The position numbers and the translations under genes are program-made. Positions 1 to 8,574 of a stretch of 51,471 bases of DNA are shown here, one piece after another. The stretch covers positions 1 through 51,471 of IMG/VR virus record IMGVR_UViG_3300042463_000920; one strand, given 5' to 3'. This DNA comes from a virus. Below the pieces are notes generated by a model, which saw only the letters and a program-made list of their open reading frames with translations, was not told the origin of the DNA and did not search any database. Position 1 is the stretch's first letter, and each line of letters starts with the position of its first letter.

Positions 1-71
1 ATTGATATTAATATATTTCATTGAGTAAGATATAATAAAAAATAACCTAACACTAAATAGTAAAAATAAAA

Positions 72-93
72 AAGAGGGATAAAAAACCCTCTT
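72..93 (-). terminator. Hairpin terminator after the small Gln-rich gene
   Basis: A 7-bp perfect stem (AAGAGGG / CCCTCTT) with an A-rich loop. Read on the minus strand it is followed by a T-rich run. It lies 22 nt past the stop of the gene at 116-259 and probably ends that transcript. Confidence 0.7.
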
Positions 94-115
94 AAGTAAA
101 AATTAATAAGATAAA

Positions 116-259
116 TTACTTATTCTTATTATAGTACTTCTCAACAACTTTTTTAATTGACTCCTGAATATTAGGATTCTTAACTTGTTGTTGTTGTTGT
201 GGCTGAGCAGTTTGTGGCTGAGCAGCTTGTTGACCTTTATTCTTGCAACCGCACCCCAT
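116..259 (-). CDS. Small Cys/Gln-rich protein, 47 aa
   Basis: The ATG at 259 opens a 47-aa protein beginning MGCGCKNKG, followed by a Gln/Ala/Pro-rich middle that includes five consecutive Gln, and a short amphipathic C-terminal helix ending in KYYNKNK. The two early Cys could bind metal or be oxidised, but there is no signal peptide or lipobox. Support for a real gene is the ATG, the terminator just downstream and an ATAAATA box (TATTTAT on the coding strand) 48 nt upstream. The function is unknown. I have an impression that short MGCGCK proteins recur in related phages, which needs checking. Confidence 0.6.
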   Translation of the reverse strand: MGCGCKNKGQQAAQPQTAQPQQQQQVKNPNIQESIKKVVEKYYNKNK

Positions 260-307
260 AATTTATTTTTTTAACGTTTATTTATGTTTATTCCAAGTTT
301 ATATATG

Positions 308-314
308 ATAAATA
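308..314 (-). promoter_or_regulatory. TATTTAT box, minus strand
   Basis: TATTTAT on the minus strand, 48 nt before the ATG at 259. This spacing is longer than in most copies of the box in the window, so it is a weaker example. Confidence 0.35.
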
Positions 315-366
315 TCTCAACACTTCTTTAATTGTCAATAAAACCAATATTTTATTTCTTGTAAAC

Positions 367-373
367 TATTTAT
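367..373 (+). promoter_or_regulatory. TATTTAT box 4 nt before ATG 378
   Basis: TATTTAT lies directly before the start codon with a 4-nt spacer, the commonest spacing in the window. It is a putative late-type promoter core. Confidence 0.5.
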
Positions 374-377
374 TGTT

Positions 378-1772
378 ATGAAACATTTTCTAAGAAAAAT
401 ATTAAAGGAACAGGAAGAAAGTCAATATTATAAGATGACACCCCAAGAATATTTGGATTTAATGAAGTTATCTGGATATCATGGTAGTGTTACAAGATTA
501 AAAAGATTTGAAGGTAAACCAATTTGGATTACAGGACCACTAAATATATCAAATACTCCTACAGATAGTTTAGGTAATGTTGCAAGAATTGAAGGAGGAT
601 TGGATATCTCAAGAACAAATATTTCGGATATTTCAGGTATTGAAATTAAAGGACATGTTTGGGACTCTGATACACCAATAGAAAGAAAAAGAATTGCTGC
701 GGAATTACGTAGAAAAAGAGAAGAAGCCGCGGAAAGAAGAGCTGAAGGAGAGTGGGATTTAGAAAATACAGATGAGGAAGGATTAAGGGCGAACGCCCTT
801 TTCCAATGGTTATTAGTAGAAGGTGAAATAGAAGAACTTAGCGAAGAAGAGAAAGAAAGATTAAACCAACTTAAAATAACACTACAAAATAAAGAAGAAG
901 AACAGGAAAATTTAAGTACTGATATTGATGATTATAGTGAAAAATTTGATGAAATACAAGAAGAAATAGATGAGATAGAAGAAGAAATTCAAGAACTTGA
1001 GTCAAACAATAACGATGTTTATGTCATCTCACCTGAAAGAGGGTCTTTCTATGGATTATCACAGTTTGAAGTAATAGGGATTATTGGATTAAGAAACCAT
1101 ACTTATACCGTTGGTACAGAACAAGAAATGGATGACGCTGCTTTAGTATATGCAAAAAATTACATTGATGATGTTGGAGTCGAAGGGTTTCGAGAATATT
1201 TTATTGAGAATTACATTGACAAAAGTTCTTTAGAAGATTTTGTAAGAGAGGATTACGAGTATGACGTTTGGCAAAATCCTGAAGTTTATTTCAGTGATGA
1301 TGACTTTGAGTTAACCGAAGAACAAGAAAAAAGAATTGAAGAACTTGAATCTTATATAGAAAGTTTGGAAGAATACATTGAGAGAATGGAGGAAGAACAA
1401 AACGATTTAGAGGACGAGATTGAAGACCCAGATGAATACTCACAAAGGTATGATGAGATTCAGAAAATGATTGATGACGCGGAAAGTAAAAAAGAAACTG
1501 CACAGGATGAAATAGATTCTATAGAACCTGATACAGAACCAACTCAAGAAATGGTAGATAGAGTTGTGGATTCACAAGTAGATGAGGCATTGAACAACCC
1601 TTTACAATATATAAAAAATAGAGATTTAAATATAAAAGACTTTATTGATGAGGATGAATTAGCTGAAGGGTTAATTAGTGAAGACGGTTACGGTATTATG
1701 AACGGATACGACGGAACATATGATTCAATTTATTTAGACAACGAAAGTTATTATATAATGAGAGTGAATTAA
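378..1772 (+). CDS. Tagged Glu-rich coiled-coil protein, 464 aa
   Basis: The protein starts with MKHFLRKILKEQEE, a tag whose L-K-E fits a prohead-protease-like cleavage site. Residues about 45-95 contain LNISN, LDISRTNISD and GIEI steps that look like a short beta-solenoid or leucine-rich stretch. Residues about 150-210 and 315-385 are Glu-rich heptad coiled coils separated by a globular part. The C-terminus is acidic. It is transcribed alone, from a TATTTAT box. The most likely role is a structural or internal virion protein; no enzymatic motif is visible. Confidence 0.8.
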   Translation: MKHFLRKILKEQEESQYYKMTPQEYLDLMKLSGYHGSVTRLKRFEGKPIWITGPLNISNTPTDSLGNVARIEGGLDISRTNISDISGIEIKGHVWDSDTPIERKRIAAELRRKREEAAERRAEGEWDLENTDEEGLRANALFQWLLVEGEIEELSEEEKERLNQLKITLQNKEEEQENLSTDIDDYSEKFDEIQEEIDEIEEEIQELESNNNDVYVISPERGSFYGLSQFEVIGIIGLRNHTYTVGTEQEMDDAALVYAKNYIDDVGVEGFREYFIENYIDKSSLEDFVREDYEYDVWQNPEVYFSDDDFELTEEQEKRIEELESYIESLEEYIERMEEEQNDLEDEIEDPDEYSQRYDEIQKMIDDAESKKETAQDEIDSIEPDTEPTQEMVDRVVDSQVDEALNNPLQYIKNRDLNIKDFIDEDELAEGLISEDGYGIMNGYDGTYDSIYLDNESYYIMRVN

Positions 1773-1812
1773 AATATTCATTTATATAAAAACTTTATCT
1801 ATATTTTTTCAA

Positions 1813-2601
1813 ATGGCAATAAGTAAAAAAAATAAAGTAAAGTTCTTAATGAATACCGATTGGTTATTTGAAGGAATAGTTGACGCTGAGGAGAAAGAGT
1901 ATCGATTACTAAGTTATTTTCAAAAATTAAACAAGAATCTTGATGAAATGAAAGTTTACCCGATGTTCACGGAGATTTCTCTACATTTAGGTAATATTCA
2001 AACTTTAATCAATCAAAACAAGATATTATATTCTGAAAGAAATTTATCATCGTTTGACGATGAGTTATTATTGTCTGATTTAAAATTAAAGGATATACCT
2101 GTGTTAGCCGAAGACGAGTATGAAGAATATCAAAAAATTTTAAATTACACACTACCTAAATTAGAATACTATTTTGGTATAACAAAATCAATATGGGTCA
2201 TCGTATATGATTCCATCAAATTAAATGTGAAGAAAAATAAAAATAATTTACAATCTAAAAGCGGTTTTTTTTATTTCACAACCAAAGAGACAAATTATAT
2301 TTGGAGATATAACATCAGAAAAGTCAAAAAAGAAGAGAATACCACAAAAACTACAATTAAATTAATACATAAGGAACCAATTTCAGATTTGACAATCCAA
2401 GAAATTATCTCTAATTTTATGTTATCACAAAATAAACCAAAAAATCATAAATTACCTATTTTTGAAGTTATTTGTGAAGACATCTTCCCACTTGAAGAAA
2501 CTTTGATACCAATCTTTAAAAGGAAAGTAATGTCATATATTTCACAAACGGTAAAAAAAGAAGAAAATACAGTTAAAAAATTAATTACCAATGGGGTTTA
2601 A
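1813..2601 (+). CDS. Unknown protein, 262 aa, first gene of the 1.8-5.6 kb operon
   Basis: A Lys-rich, mixed alpha/beta protein starting MAISKKNKVKFLMNTD. I see no catalytic motif, membrane segment or tag. The C-terminal 50 residues (after about KLPIFEVICEDIFPLEE) look like a compact helical domain. It overlaps the next gene by 11 nt and heads a run of seven overlapping or abutting genes that includes glutamine synthetase and a DNA methyltransferase. Such coupling suggests co-expression rather than a shared pathway. I cannot name a family. Confidence 0.75.
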   Translation: MAISKKNKVKFLMNTDWLFEGIVDAEEKEYRLLSYFQKLNKNLDEMKVYPMFTEISLHLGNIQTLINQNKILYSERNLSSFDDELLLSDLKLKDIPVLAEDEYEEYQKILNYTLPKLEYYFGITKSIWVIVYDSIKLNVKKNKNNLQSKSGFFYFTTKETNYIWRYNIRKVKKEENTTKTTIKLIHKEPISDLTIQEIISNFMLSQNKPKNHKLPIFEVICEDIFPLEETLIPIFKRKVMSYISQTVKKEENTVKKLITNGV

Positions 2602-2797
2602 TAAAAGGTATGTTAGTTTAGATAGTATAAAAAAATTTGTTGATAATGGGTATCCTGTCTGTAAAATATTTGACGTGGATGCCCTTTTTTTTATGGATGA
2701 AAAGTCACATGAAATATATAAACTATGTATTGAAGGTGTTGAAGAAACACAATTAATAAAAATAATAAAAGATGAAACAGAATCCCGAAATCAGTAA
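2591..2797 (+). CDS. Small unknown protein, 68 aa
   Basis: The ATG at 2591 lies inside the end of the previous gene (overlap to 2601), and its own 3' end overlaps the next start at 2772, so it is translationally embedded in the operon. The sequence opens MGFNKRYVSLDSIKKFVDNG and ends in a charged helix. The N-terminus resembles a substrate- or DNA-binding helix but has no diagnostic motif. Confidence 0.6.
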   Translation: MGFNKRYVSLDSIKKFVDNGYPVCKIFDVDALFFMDEKSHEIYKLCIEGVEETQLIKIIKDETESRNQ

Positions 2798-2960
2798 TTT
2801 ACTAGCAAAACTTAGACAACCACTTGGTATTGATTTTATTAGTGAGAATATACTTAAAATGGACGAGTTTAAAACTAAAGAAATTTTAAATGAACTAATT
2901 GAAGACAATATAATTGAAAAAAGTGGAGAGTATTACGTATTGAAAAACAAGAAAAAATAA
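2772..2960 (+). CDS. Small winged-helix-like protein, 62 aa
   Basis: Residues 20-55 (FISENILKMDEFKTKEIL, then LIEDNIIEKSGEYYVL) have the spacing of a winged helix-turn-helix: helix, turn, recognition helix, beta wing. At 62 aa it could be a minimal DNA-binding regulator. It overlaps the preceding gene by 26 nt and ends 4 nt before glutamine synthetase. The wHTH reading is by eye only. Confidence 0.55.
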   Translation: MKQNPEISNLLAKLRQPLGIDFISENILKMDEFKTKEILNELIEDNIIEKSGEYYVLKNKKK

Positions 2961-2964
2961 ATAT

Positions 2965-4173
2965 ATGAATATAAAGTTAGAATATGTTTGGTTAGACGGT
3001 TATCAACCAGAACCAAATTTAAGGAGTAAAATCAAAGTAATTAATACAGACAAATTAATTTTTGATATTCAAGAAATTCCTGAATGGAATTTTGATGGTT
3101 CATCCACACAACAAGCTGAAGGGTCTAAATCTGATTGTATTTTAAAACCTGTAAGAATTTATCATGCTAAATTAAGTGATAGAGTTTATGTTTTCTGTGA
3201 AGTAATGAACCCTGACGGTACTCCACACGAAACAAATTTCCGCTCAAAATTAGAACATGAAGATGAAAATATTTGGTTTGGATTTGAGCAAGAGTATTTC
3301 ATCCAAAGAGGTTTTGGAGAAGGTATTTTAGGGCATGACAGAAGATTTGTGGAACCACAAGGTAAATATTATTGCGGAGTTGGTTCTAATGTTGTTGGAA
3401 GAGATTTAGTAGAAAAACATTTAAACATGTGTTTACAACATGGTATAACCATAACAGGGGTAAATGCGGAGGTTGCTTTAGGTCAATGGGAGTTCCAAGT
3501 TTTCACAAAAGGTAAATTTAAGGCGGGAGATGACCTATGGATGTCAAGGTATTTCCTTTATAAAATTTCCGAAGAGTATGGTTACGAAATTACACTACAC
3601 CCAAAACCATTACAACACGGAGAATGGAATGGTTCAGGATTACATACCAACTTCTCGACTGAAAAAATGAGAAATATTGGAGGTGAAAAATACTTCCAAG
3701 CATTATTCTCAGCACTTGAGTCAAGAAAAGAACAACATATAAAAAATTATGGTTCAGATAACCATATGAGATTGACTGGTAAGTTTGAAACCCAATCAAT
3801 TGATAAGTTTTCTGTTGGGGTTAGTGATAGAGGCGCGTCAATAAGAATTCCCGCTCAAACCGTGTCTAATGATTGGAAAGGATATGTTGAAGATAGAAGA
3901 CCAGCATCTAACGCGGACCCTTATAGAATTATTTTTGAGTTAGTTGAAACTTTAAAAATGACTGATGAATTGAATGAAGCGTTGAATAATATGTATTCAA
4001 ACGTTAACATGAAAAAGTTTGATGAAATTAGAGAAAAATATAATGGAATTCCTAGTTCTGAAGAATTGTTGAATGAATATAGAGACGATAATGATTTTGA
4101 AGTTGATTCTGAAACTATGAACGGATGGAATATGCCATCAGAAGAAATAAAATTTGATGTAAATGGAAAATAA
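2965..4173 (+). CDS. glnA: Glutamine synthetase, class II (GSII)
   Basis: Catalyses ATP-dependent glutamine synthesis from glutamate and ammonia. Landmarks of the eukaryote-like GSII class are in order: EYVWLDG at the N-terminus, WNFDGSSTQQA, FGFEQEYF, YYCGVGSNVVGRDLVEKH, NAEVALGQWEFQV, the ATP/glutamate-site NGSGLHTNFS, NHMRLTGKFET, SDRGASIRIP and DRRPASNADPY. The catalytic and metal-binding Glu, His and Arg positions appear intact. At 402 aa it is a little longer than usual, owing to an acidic tail of about 50 residues. It follows a small gene by 4 nt and overlaps the next start by 11 nt, so it belongs to the phage operon and is not a host insertion. The likely role is nitrogen metabolism of the infected cell. 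Confidence 0.95.
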   Translation: MNIKLEYVWLDGYQPEPNLRSKIKVINTDKLIFDIQEIPEWNFDGSSTQQAEGSKSDCILKPVRIYHAKLSDRVYVFCEVMNPDGTPHETNFRSKLEHEDENIWFGFEQEYFIQRGFGEGILGHDRRFVEPQGKYYCGVGSNVVGRDLVEKHLNMCLQHGITITGVNAEVALGQWEFQVFTKGKFKAGDDLWMSRYFLYKISEEYGYEITLHPKPLQHGEWNGSGLHTNFSTEKMRNIGGEKYFQALFSALESRKEQHIKNYGSDNHMRLTGKFETQSIDKFSVGVSDRGASIRIPAQTVSNDWKGYVEDRRPASNADPYRIIFELVETLKMTDELNEALNNMYSNVNMKKFDEIREKYNGIPSSEELLNEYRDDNDFEVDSETMNGWNMPSEEIKFDVNGK

Positions 4174-4573
4174 AATACCCGAATTTAAAATGTATGAGCC
4201 TCTAAAGGCTAATAGATGGATAATTGAGACTTATCCCACAGTAATAAACCCATATCTTTTTAGAAAGTATCGAATGTTTAATGAAGGGGATAAAATACTC
4301 TTTAAAACTCAATTTTTGGAAACAGTCGCAGAAAGTTTTAACCCGACAGATTTGTTAGAAATTACCGATATTACTTTAAAATATTTAGACCCTGTCGGTG
4401 ATGTCGTTGGAGGATTTAAAATGGTTGTTGGAGGATTAAATTTTGACAAAAAACATTCTTATTCCGATGACGATTTGTTAATAACAAAAATGAGATTTGT
4501 TATTGAACAAATACAACCTATATTTAAACAATCAGAAGAAATATATTCAAGTCATGGACAACCAAAAGAATAA
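4163..4573 (+). CDS. Unknown protein with a tail-tube-like pattern, 136 aa
   Basis: Contains KANRWIIETYPTVINPYLF, then ITLKYLDPVGDVVGGFKMVV, then DDDLLITKMRFVIE. The order (N-terminal strand, central D-P-x-G-x-V-x-x-x, C-terminal strand of alternating hydrophobics) recalls small gp19-like tail tube proteins of myophages. This is a weak by-eye resemblance, and the neighbours are metabolic. It overlaps both neighbours (11 nt with glutamine synthetase, 20 nt with the DUF3310 gene). Confidence 0.6.
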   Translation: MENKIPEFKMYEPLKANRWIIETYPTVINPYLFRKYRMFNEGDKILFKTQFLETVAESFNPTDLLEITDITLKYLDPVGDVVGGFKMVVGGLNFDKKHSYSDDDLLITKMRFVIEQIQPIFKQSEEIYSSHGQPKE

Positions 4574-4787
4574 AGAACATGTTAATCACCCAGAACATTA
4601 TGGTGGCGAAAATAATCCTTATGAAGCGATAAAAGTTATTGACGCTTGGGAATTGGGGTTTAGTTTGGGTAACACCGTAAAGTATATCTCAAGGGCGGGG
4701 AAAAAAGAATCTGATAAGGAATTACAAGACCTTAAAAAGGCTCTTTGGTATTTACAACATCATATTGAAACATTAGAGAAAAAATGA
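4554..4787 (+). CDS. DUF3310 family protein, 77 aa
   Basis: The ATG at 4554 gives MDNQKNKEHVNHPEHYGG followed by EAIKVIDAWELGFSLGNTVK, YISRAGKK and DLKKALWYLQHHIE. The HPxHY motif, the F/Y-x-x-GN-x-x-KY-x-x-R-x-G-x-K block and the C-terminal KAxWYLxxxIE helix define DUF3310, a phage family sometimes annotated as a nucleotide-kinase-like protein. Its biochemical role is not settled. The start is chosen because an in-frame upstream TTG would extend the protein by a non-family sequence. It overlaps the methyltransferase start as ATGA. Confidence 0.88.
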   Translation: MDNQKNKEHVNHPEHYGGENNPYEAIKVIDAWELGFSLGNTVKYISRAGKKESDKELQDLKKALWYLQHHIETLEKK

Positions 4788-5620
4788 TAGAAACTAATAA
4801 AATAATAAACGGAAATTGTATTGAAGTTTTAAAAACATTTCCTGAAAACAGTATTGATTTGATTTGTACCTCACCTCCATATGGTGTTGGGATTAGTTAT
4901 GACGTACATGATGATGATATGGTTTGGGAAGAGTATACCCAGTTTAGTCGTTCTTGGTTAACAGAAGCGTTAAGAGTATTAAAAGATGATGGTAGAATTG
5001 CATTGAACATACCGTATGAAATTAACAGACAATCTAAAGGAGGTAGAATATTCTTTGTCTCTGAAGTATACCAAATAATGAAAGAAGTGGGGTTTAAATT
5101 TTTTGGGGTTGTCGACTTAGAAGAAGACAGTCCACACAGAAGTAAGACAACCGCTTGGGGTTCATGGATGAGTCCATCAAGCCCATACATTTATAATCCT
5201 AAAGAATGTGTAATTCTTGGATATAAAAAACATCATATCAAAAAGGTTAAAGGTGAACCACAATGGAAAGGTGAGGTGGTAGAATTAGAGGATGGTAAAA
5301 AGAAAACTGTTTATTCTGATGAAGATAAAAAAGACTTTATATCTTTAGTATATGGGCAATGGAAATATTTTGCAGACACTAGGTCATTAACGAAAGCCAC
5401 GTTTTCAATGGATATCCCAACTAAAGCAATAAAGATTTTATCGTATAAAAATGATATAATTCTTGACCCATTTAATGGTAGTGGAACAACCTGTGTTGCT
5501 GCAGAAATATTAGATAGGAGATGGATTGGAATTGAGTTGAGTCCAAACTATTGTGAAATTGCTGAAAAAAGGGTGAGAGCCTTTATTGACGATAAAAAAC
5601 AACAAACTATTGAGTTTTAA
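4784..5620 (+). CDS. DNA methyltransferase, N4-cytosine/N6-adenine (beta-class order)
   Basis: A solitary modification enzyme of 278 aa. The catalytic motif IV is TSPPYGVG near residue 27, the SPPY form typical of N4-cytosine enzymes. The AdoMet-binding FxGxG appears late, at about residue 228, as DPFNGSGTTCVAAE, giving the beta-class order of motif IV before motif I. WIGIELSPNYCEIAEKR is the usual motif following it. No restriction endonuclease is adjacent, so it probably protects phage DNA. It starts by ATGA overlap with the DUF3310 gene and is the last gene before a strong terminator. Confidence 0.92.
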   Translation: MIETNKIINGNCIEVLKTFPENSIDLICTSPPYGVGISYDVHDDDMVWEEYTQFSRSWLTEALRVLKDDGRIALNIPYEINRQSKGGRIFFVSEVYQIMKEVGFKFFGVVDLEEDSPHRSKTTAWGSWMSPSSPYIYNPKECVILGYKKHHIKKVKGEPQWKGEVVELEDGKKKTVYSDEDKKDFISLVYGQWKYFADTRSLTKATFSMDIPTKAIKILSYKNDIILDPFNGSGTTCVAAEILDRRWIGIELSPNYCEIAEKRVRAFIDDKKQQTIEF

Positions 5621-5648
5621 AAAGAGGTTAAATGACCTCTTTTTCTTT
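5619..5648 (+). terminator. Terminator after the methyltransferase operon
   Basis: A 10-bp stem (AAAAAGAGGT / ACCTCTTTTT) with a 6-nt loop and a following T-run, starting inside the methyltransferase stop codon. Confidence 0.85.
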
Positions 5649-5655
5649 TTTTAGA

Positions 5656-5662
5656 TATTTAT
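5656..5662 (+). promoter_or_regulatory. TATTTAT box 16 nt before ATG 5679
   Basis: TATTTAT lies just after the operon terminator and before the 5679 gene. It is a putative late-type promoter core with a longer spacer than most copies. Confidence 0.4.
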
Positions 5663-5678
5663 TAGAAAAAATATCATA

Positions 5679-6812
5679 ATGGAAAAAACTCTATTTACTG
5701 AATCTGAATTGAAAAACAGAATCGCTGAGATATACGAAGAAGAAAGACTCAAAATTATAAATGAAAAATGGAACAAACTATCTGGTAAAGATAGAACATT
5801 TGTTTTAGAATTTTTAAAAGCCGTTTACCCTGAAAAGGCTATGTTAGTAACTGAAGCTAGGTGGTATAATACTTTAGGGGATATAGTAGGGATATTTGAC
5901 CCAACAGGGATTGTTGATTTAATTAACGGAATTAGTTATTGGAGACAAGGTGATAAGTTATTCGCCATTTTATCATGGGTTTCAGTGATACCTTACGTTG
6001 GGGATTTAATTGCTAAACCTGTTATTGGATTAATGAAAATGGGTGGAGGTGCTGCTAAAGCATTTAAAGCCGCTGCATTGACAGGGGATGCCGCTAAAAT
6101 AGGTAGAACCGCTAAAACCGCGGGTGGGTCTATTGCTAAAATGGTAGAAAAGTCACCTAGTTGGGGTGATAAATTAATGAACTTGTTAAAAGGTTCAGTT
6201 GGTAAAGTTCCTGGATTAGGAGGACTTATTAAAGTTATTGAGGAGTATGTAAATATATTTAAGGGTGCAAGTAAAGAAATGAAAATGTCTAAAGAAATAA
6301 CAGGTAAATTAGCTGCAAAGGCGGAAAAACAAGCATTAACAAGAAGTGAAAAAGAAACTTTGGCTGCGGAACTTAAAAAACAAGGACAATTTAGAGGGTT
6401 TAGAGATTATGCGGGGGCTGGACAATCTTGGAAGGCAAAATATATTTCAGGAGGTATGGGTAGATTATGGGGTAATAGAGCCACAAGGTCATTAATGAGA
6501 AGAACTAAATGGTATTTAGGATTACTCGATTTCTTGGGGGTTGCAAATTTTGTTGGTCCTGATGAATTAGAACAAAAATATGCTGACTTAGAAGCAAAAA
6601 TAGATGAGTATAACAAGACAGAAAAGGCTCAAGAATATGCCATGGAAGAATTTGGTGATGTGGTAGAAAAACCACAATCCTCAGGAATACCAACCCCACC
6701 AGCATCTAGTGCGGCATCCCCAACAGGAGGAGGTATGGATGTTATCAGTGCGTTAGGTTCACTATTTTCTGGCGGAGGAGCTGGCTCAAAGGCGATTGGA
6801 AGTTTAATATGA
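5679..6812 (+). CDS. Virion-type protein with hydrophobic glycine-rich core, 377 aa
   Basis: The N-terminus MEKTLFTESELKNRIAEIYEE contains F-T-E/S and may be a divergent tag. Residues about 68-130 (DPTGIVDLINGISYWRQGD, WVSVIPYVGDLIAKPVIGL) form hydrophobic helices like those in pre-toxin or membrane-penetrating domains. A long Ala/Lys-rich helical part follows, and the C-terminus has a Pro/Ser linker and a Gly-rich end (SLFSGGGAGSKAIGSLI). There is no signal peptide. A membrane-interacting internal or tail protein fits, but this is inference. The stop overlaps the next start as ATGA. Confidence 0.75.
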   Translation: MEKTLFTESELKNRIAEIYEEERLKIINEKWNKLSGKDRTFVLEFLKAVYPEKAMLVTEARWYNTLGDIVGIFDPTGIVDLINGISYWRQGDKLFAILSWVSVIPYVGDLIAKPVIGLMKMGGGAAKAFKAAALTGDAAKIGRTAKTAGGSIAKMVEKSPSWGDKLMNLLKGSVGKVPGLGGLIKVIEEYVNIFKGASKEMKMSKEITGKLAAKAEKQALTRSEKETLAAELKKQGQFRGFRDYAGAGQSWKAKYISGGMGRLWGNRATRSLMRRTKWYLGLLDFLGVANFVGPDELEQKYADLEAKIDEYNKTEKAQEYAMEEFGDVVEKPQSSGIPTPPASSAASPTGGGMDVISALGSLFSGGGAGSKAIGSLI

Positions 6813-8218
6813 TGAAAAGATTAATAGTTGAAAGTGGGTTAAGAGATATAAACCAACTCGCTAAAAGATACCCTAAGGCAGAAATTTATTTTCACCAAGA
6901 TTTGGATGGTGTTACCACTGCAATTGCGATGAAACATTATTTAGAGAATAACGGTATTAAAGTGGTTGATGCTCACGTAATACAATATGGTGATAAAGAA
7001 TTTGCAGTAAAAAAGAACGATGCTCAAGGGGACACAATGCCTGTTTTGGTTGACTTTGCTCATGGTAAACCAATGTTTATAATTCATACGGACCACCATG
7101 ATAGACAAGCGGGAGCCGAAGATACTAAATCAACCTCATTTAGACAATCAAGGTCAAATGTGGAAACTATTTCACAAGTAGTTTCTCCAAAAGACATTTT
7201 TACATCTGATGACTTACTATTAATTTCTACGGTGGACTCTGCAAACTACGCGGTAAATGAGATATCGGTAGACCAAGTTATAAATTACTTATTTAGATTA
7301 GACACTAATGAGAGTCTAAGAAAAAATAAAATGGCCTTAGGTTTGGTTGCTAATAAATTACTTTTAGCTTTTAAAAACAAACCAGGGTTCTTGGAAGAAT
7401 TGGTGATGGTTACAAAACCATCAATATTAAATTTATTATTAAACATTAAAAGAATAATGTTAGAAAAAGGGTATGCGTCAATACCCGAATTAGAAAAAAA
7501 CAAAGAAGGATATATCGAACAAATGAAATCACACCCAAATGTGAACGTTCAAGATAACGTTATAGTACAATATGGGGGAGGAAAGATGACTTCACCAGGT
7601 TCTTATGACCGATACACACCATTCAAGAATAATCCTGAAGCAGACTTCTTAGTAATTGCATGGCCATTAGGATTAGTACAAGCATCATGTAACCCGTTTA
7701 AAAAAGAGAGAGAATTAAAAGGTGTTAACTTAGGTGAGATAGCCCAAGAAGTTTTAGGTAAATGGAAATCACAACTTAAAGAACGAGAAATACCATTGTC
7801 GACTATTAAATGGATATCAGAGTCATCTAAAGAGTTTGGGGCCGAATCAGTTGGGTTTACATTCAAAGATTTTGTTGCGTTATATGGTAAGAATTTTAAA
7901 ACATTAGAGAACGGAAAAGAAGTACTTACAACTATTGGAGAAATGATGCAAAAACCATTTACTGAATTATCAGAAGAAGAAATGGAAATTCTTGATGAAG
8001 TTACGGTTAACGCTTGGGATTTAATTCAAGCAAATTCAGGAGGTCACAAATGTATAACTAACATATCTGGTTTAAATTATATGGGAAGAAGTAAAAGACC
8101 ACCACAAGGAAAATACAAATACAATCCTGAAAAAGATGACTCTCCCTATGTTAAGTTTACTAAAATGATACAGAATGAATTTGTCAGAGTTTTAAAAGAA
8201 AAAATTAATACTCGATAA
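6809..8218 (+). CDS. DHH/DHHA1-family phosphoesterase, 469 aa
   Basis: Residues about 23-45, YFHQDLDGVTTAIAMKHYL, are the H-x-D-x-DG metal site. HTDHHDRQ near residue 93 is the DHH motif. The C-terminal SGGHKCITNISG matches the GGH motif of DHHA1. The family hydrolyses phosphodiesters (RecJ nucleases, oligoribonucleases, cyclic-dinucleotide phosphodiesterases), and the substrate here cannot be told. The N-terminus MMKRLIVES has I-V-E/S and could be a tag, which would make it a packaged enzyme. Start 6809 overlaps the previous stop by 4 nt; 6812 is equally possible. Confidence 0.87.
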   Translation: MMKRLIVESGLRDINQLAKRYPKAEIYFHQDLDGVTTAIAMKHYLENNGIKVVDAHVIQYGDKEFAVKKNDAQGDTMPVLVDFAHGKPMFIIHTDHHDRQAGAEDTKSTSFRQSRSNVETISQVVSPKDIFTSDDLLLISTVDSANYAVNEISVDQVINYLFRLDTNESLRKNKMALGLVANKLLLAFKNKPGFLEELVMVTKPSILNLLLNIKRIMLEKGYASIPELEKNKEGYIEQMKSHPNVNVQDNVIVQYGGGKMTSPGSYDRYTPFKNNPEADFLVIAWPLGLVQASCNPFKKERELKGVNLGEIAQEVLGKWKSQLKEREIPLSTIKWISESSKEFGAESVGFTFKDFVALYGKNFKTLENGKEVLTTIGEMMQKPFTELSEEEMEILDEVTVNAWDLIQANSGGHKCITNISGLNYMGRSKRPPQGKYKYNPEKDDSPYVKFTKMIQNEFVRVLKEKINTR

Positions 8219-8546
8219 AATCACCTTCTTGAATATTTGAACCTTTACAAGTACCTCCAGCAACTTCTAATACATAGTTACCTGAAGAACAATAATTATC
8301 ACAATCGTCTTGTAAACATGGAGGACAGTCGTGATATATCTTAACAATTTCATCGTCTTGTATAAAGATAATATCTAATGGTATAATACAATTTTTCATC
8401 CAAAAACAATGTTCACCGTCACGTAACATGAAGAACATTCCATTAAATGTCGAATCAAAATTTCTTTTCATCATACCATTTTGAATGTCTTTTTCAGAAA
8501 ATACGGTTTTGACTTTAAAATTTATTCCATTTATATTTAATACCAT
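8205..8546 (-). CDS. DUF192 family protein, 113 aa
   Basis: Contains the DUF192 (COG1430) core: an N-terminal strand, NGMMKRNFDSTFNGMFFML (GLM-R / GMLF motifs), HCFWMKNCIIPLDIIFI, then DEIVKIY. Family members are usually exported. This one has no signal peptide and has a Cys-rich insert (CPPCLQDDCDNYC), possibly a metal-binding loop. The function of the family is poorly defined. It converges with the DHH gene (14-nt overlap) and has a TATTTAT box 4 nt before its ATG. Confidence 0.85.
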   Translation of the reverse strand: MVLNINGINFKVKTVFSEKDIQNGMMKRNFDSTFNGMFFMLRDGEHCFWMKNCIIPLDIIFIQDDEIVKIYHDCPPCLQDDCDNYCSSGNYVLEVAGGTCKGSNIQEGDFIEY

Positions 8547-8550
8547 ACTT

Positions 8551-8557
8551 ATAAATA
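8551..8557 (-). promoter_or_regulatory. TATTTAT box 4 nt before ATG 8546 (minus)
   Basis: ATAAATA on the plus strand, TATTTAT on the coding strand, with a 4-nt spacer to the DUF192 start. It lies in the 28-nt divergent gap shared with the Nudix gene. Confidence 0.5.
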
Positions 8558-8574
8558 CTATAACAACGTTAAAA

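Noticed and set aside
175-203. GTT-rich microsatellite near 190
   Set aside because: It is the codon run for five Gln in the small 116-259 gene, not an independent repeat element.
4163-4573. Calling the 136-aa gene a tail tube protein
   Set aside because: The resemblance to gp19-like proteins is limited to a D-P-x-G core and the ending; the metabolic context argues against a firm call.
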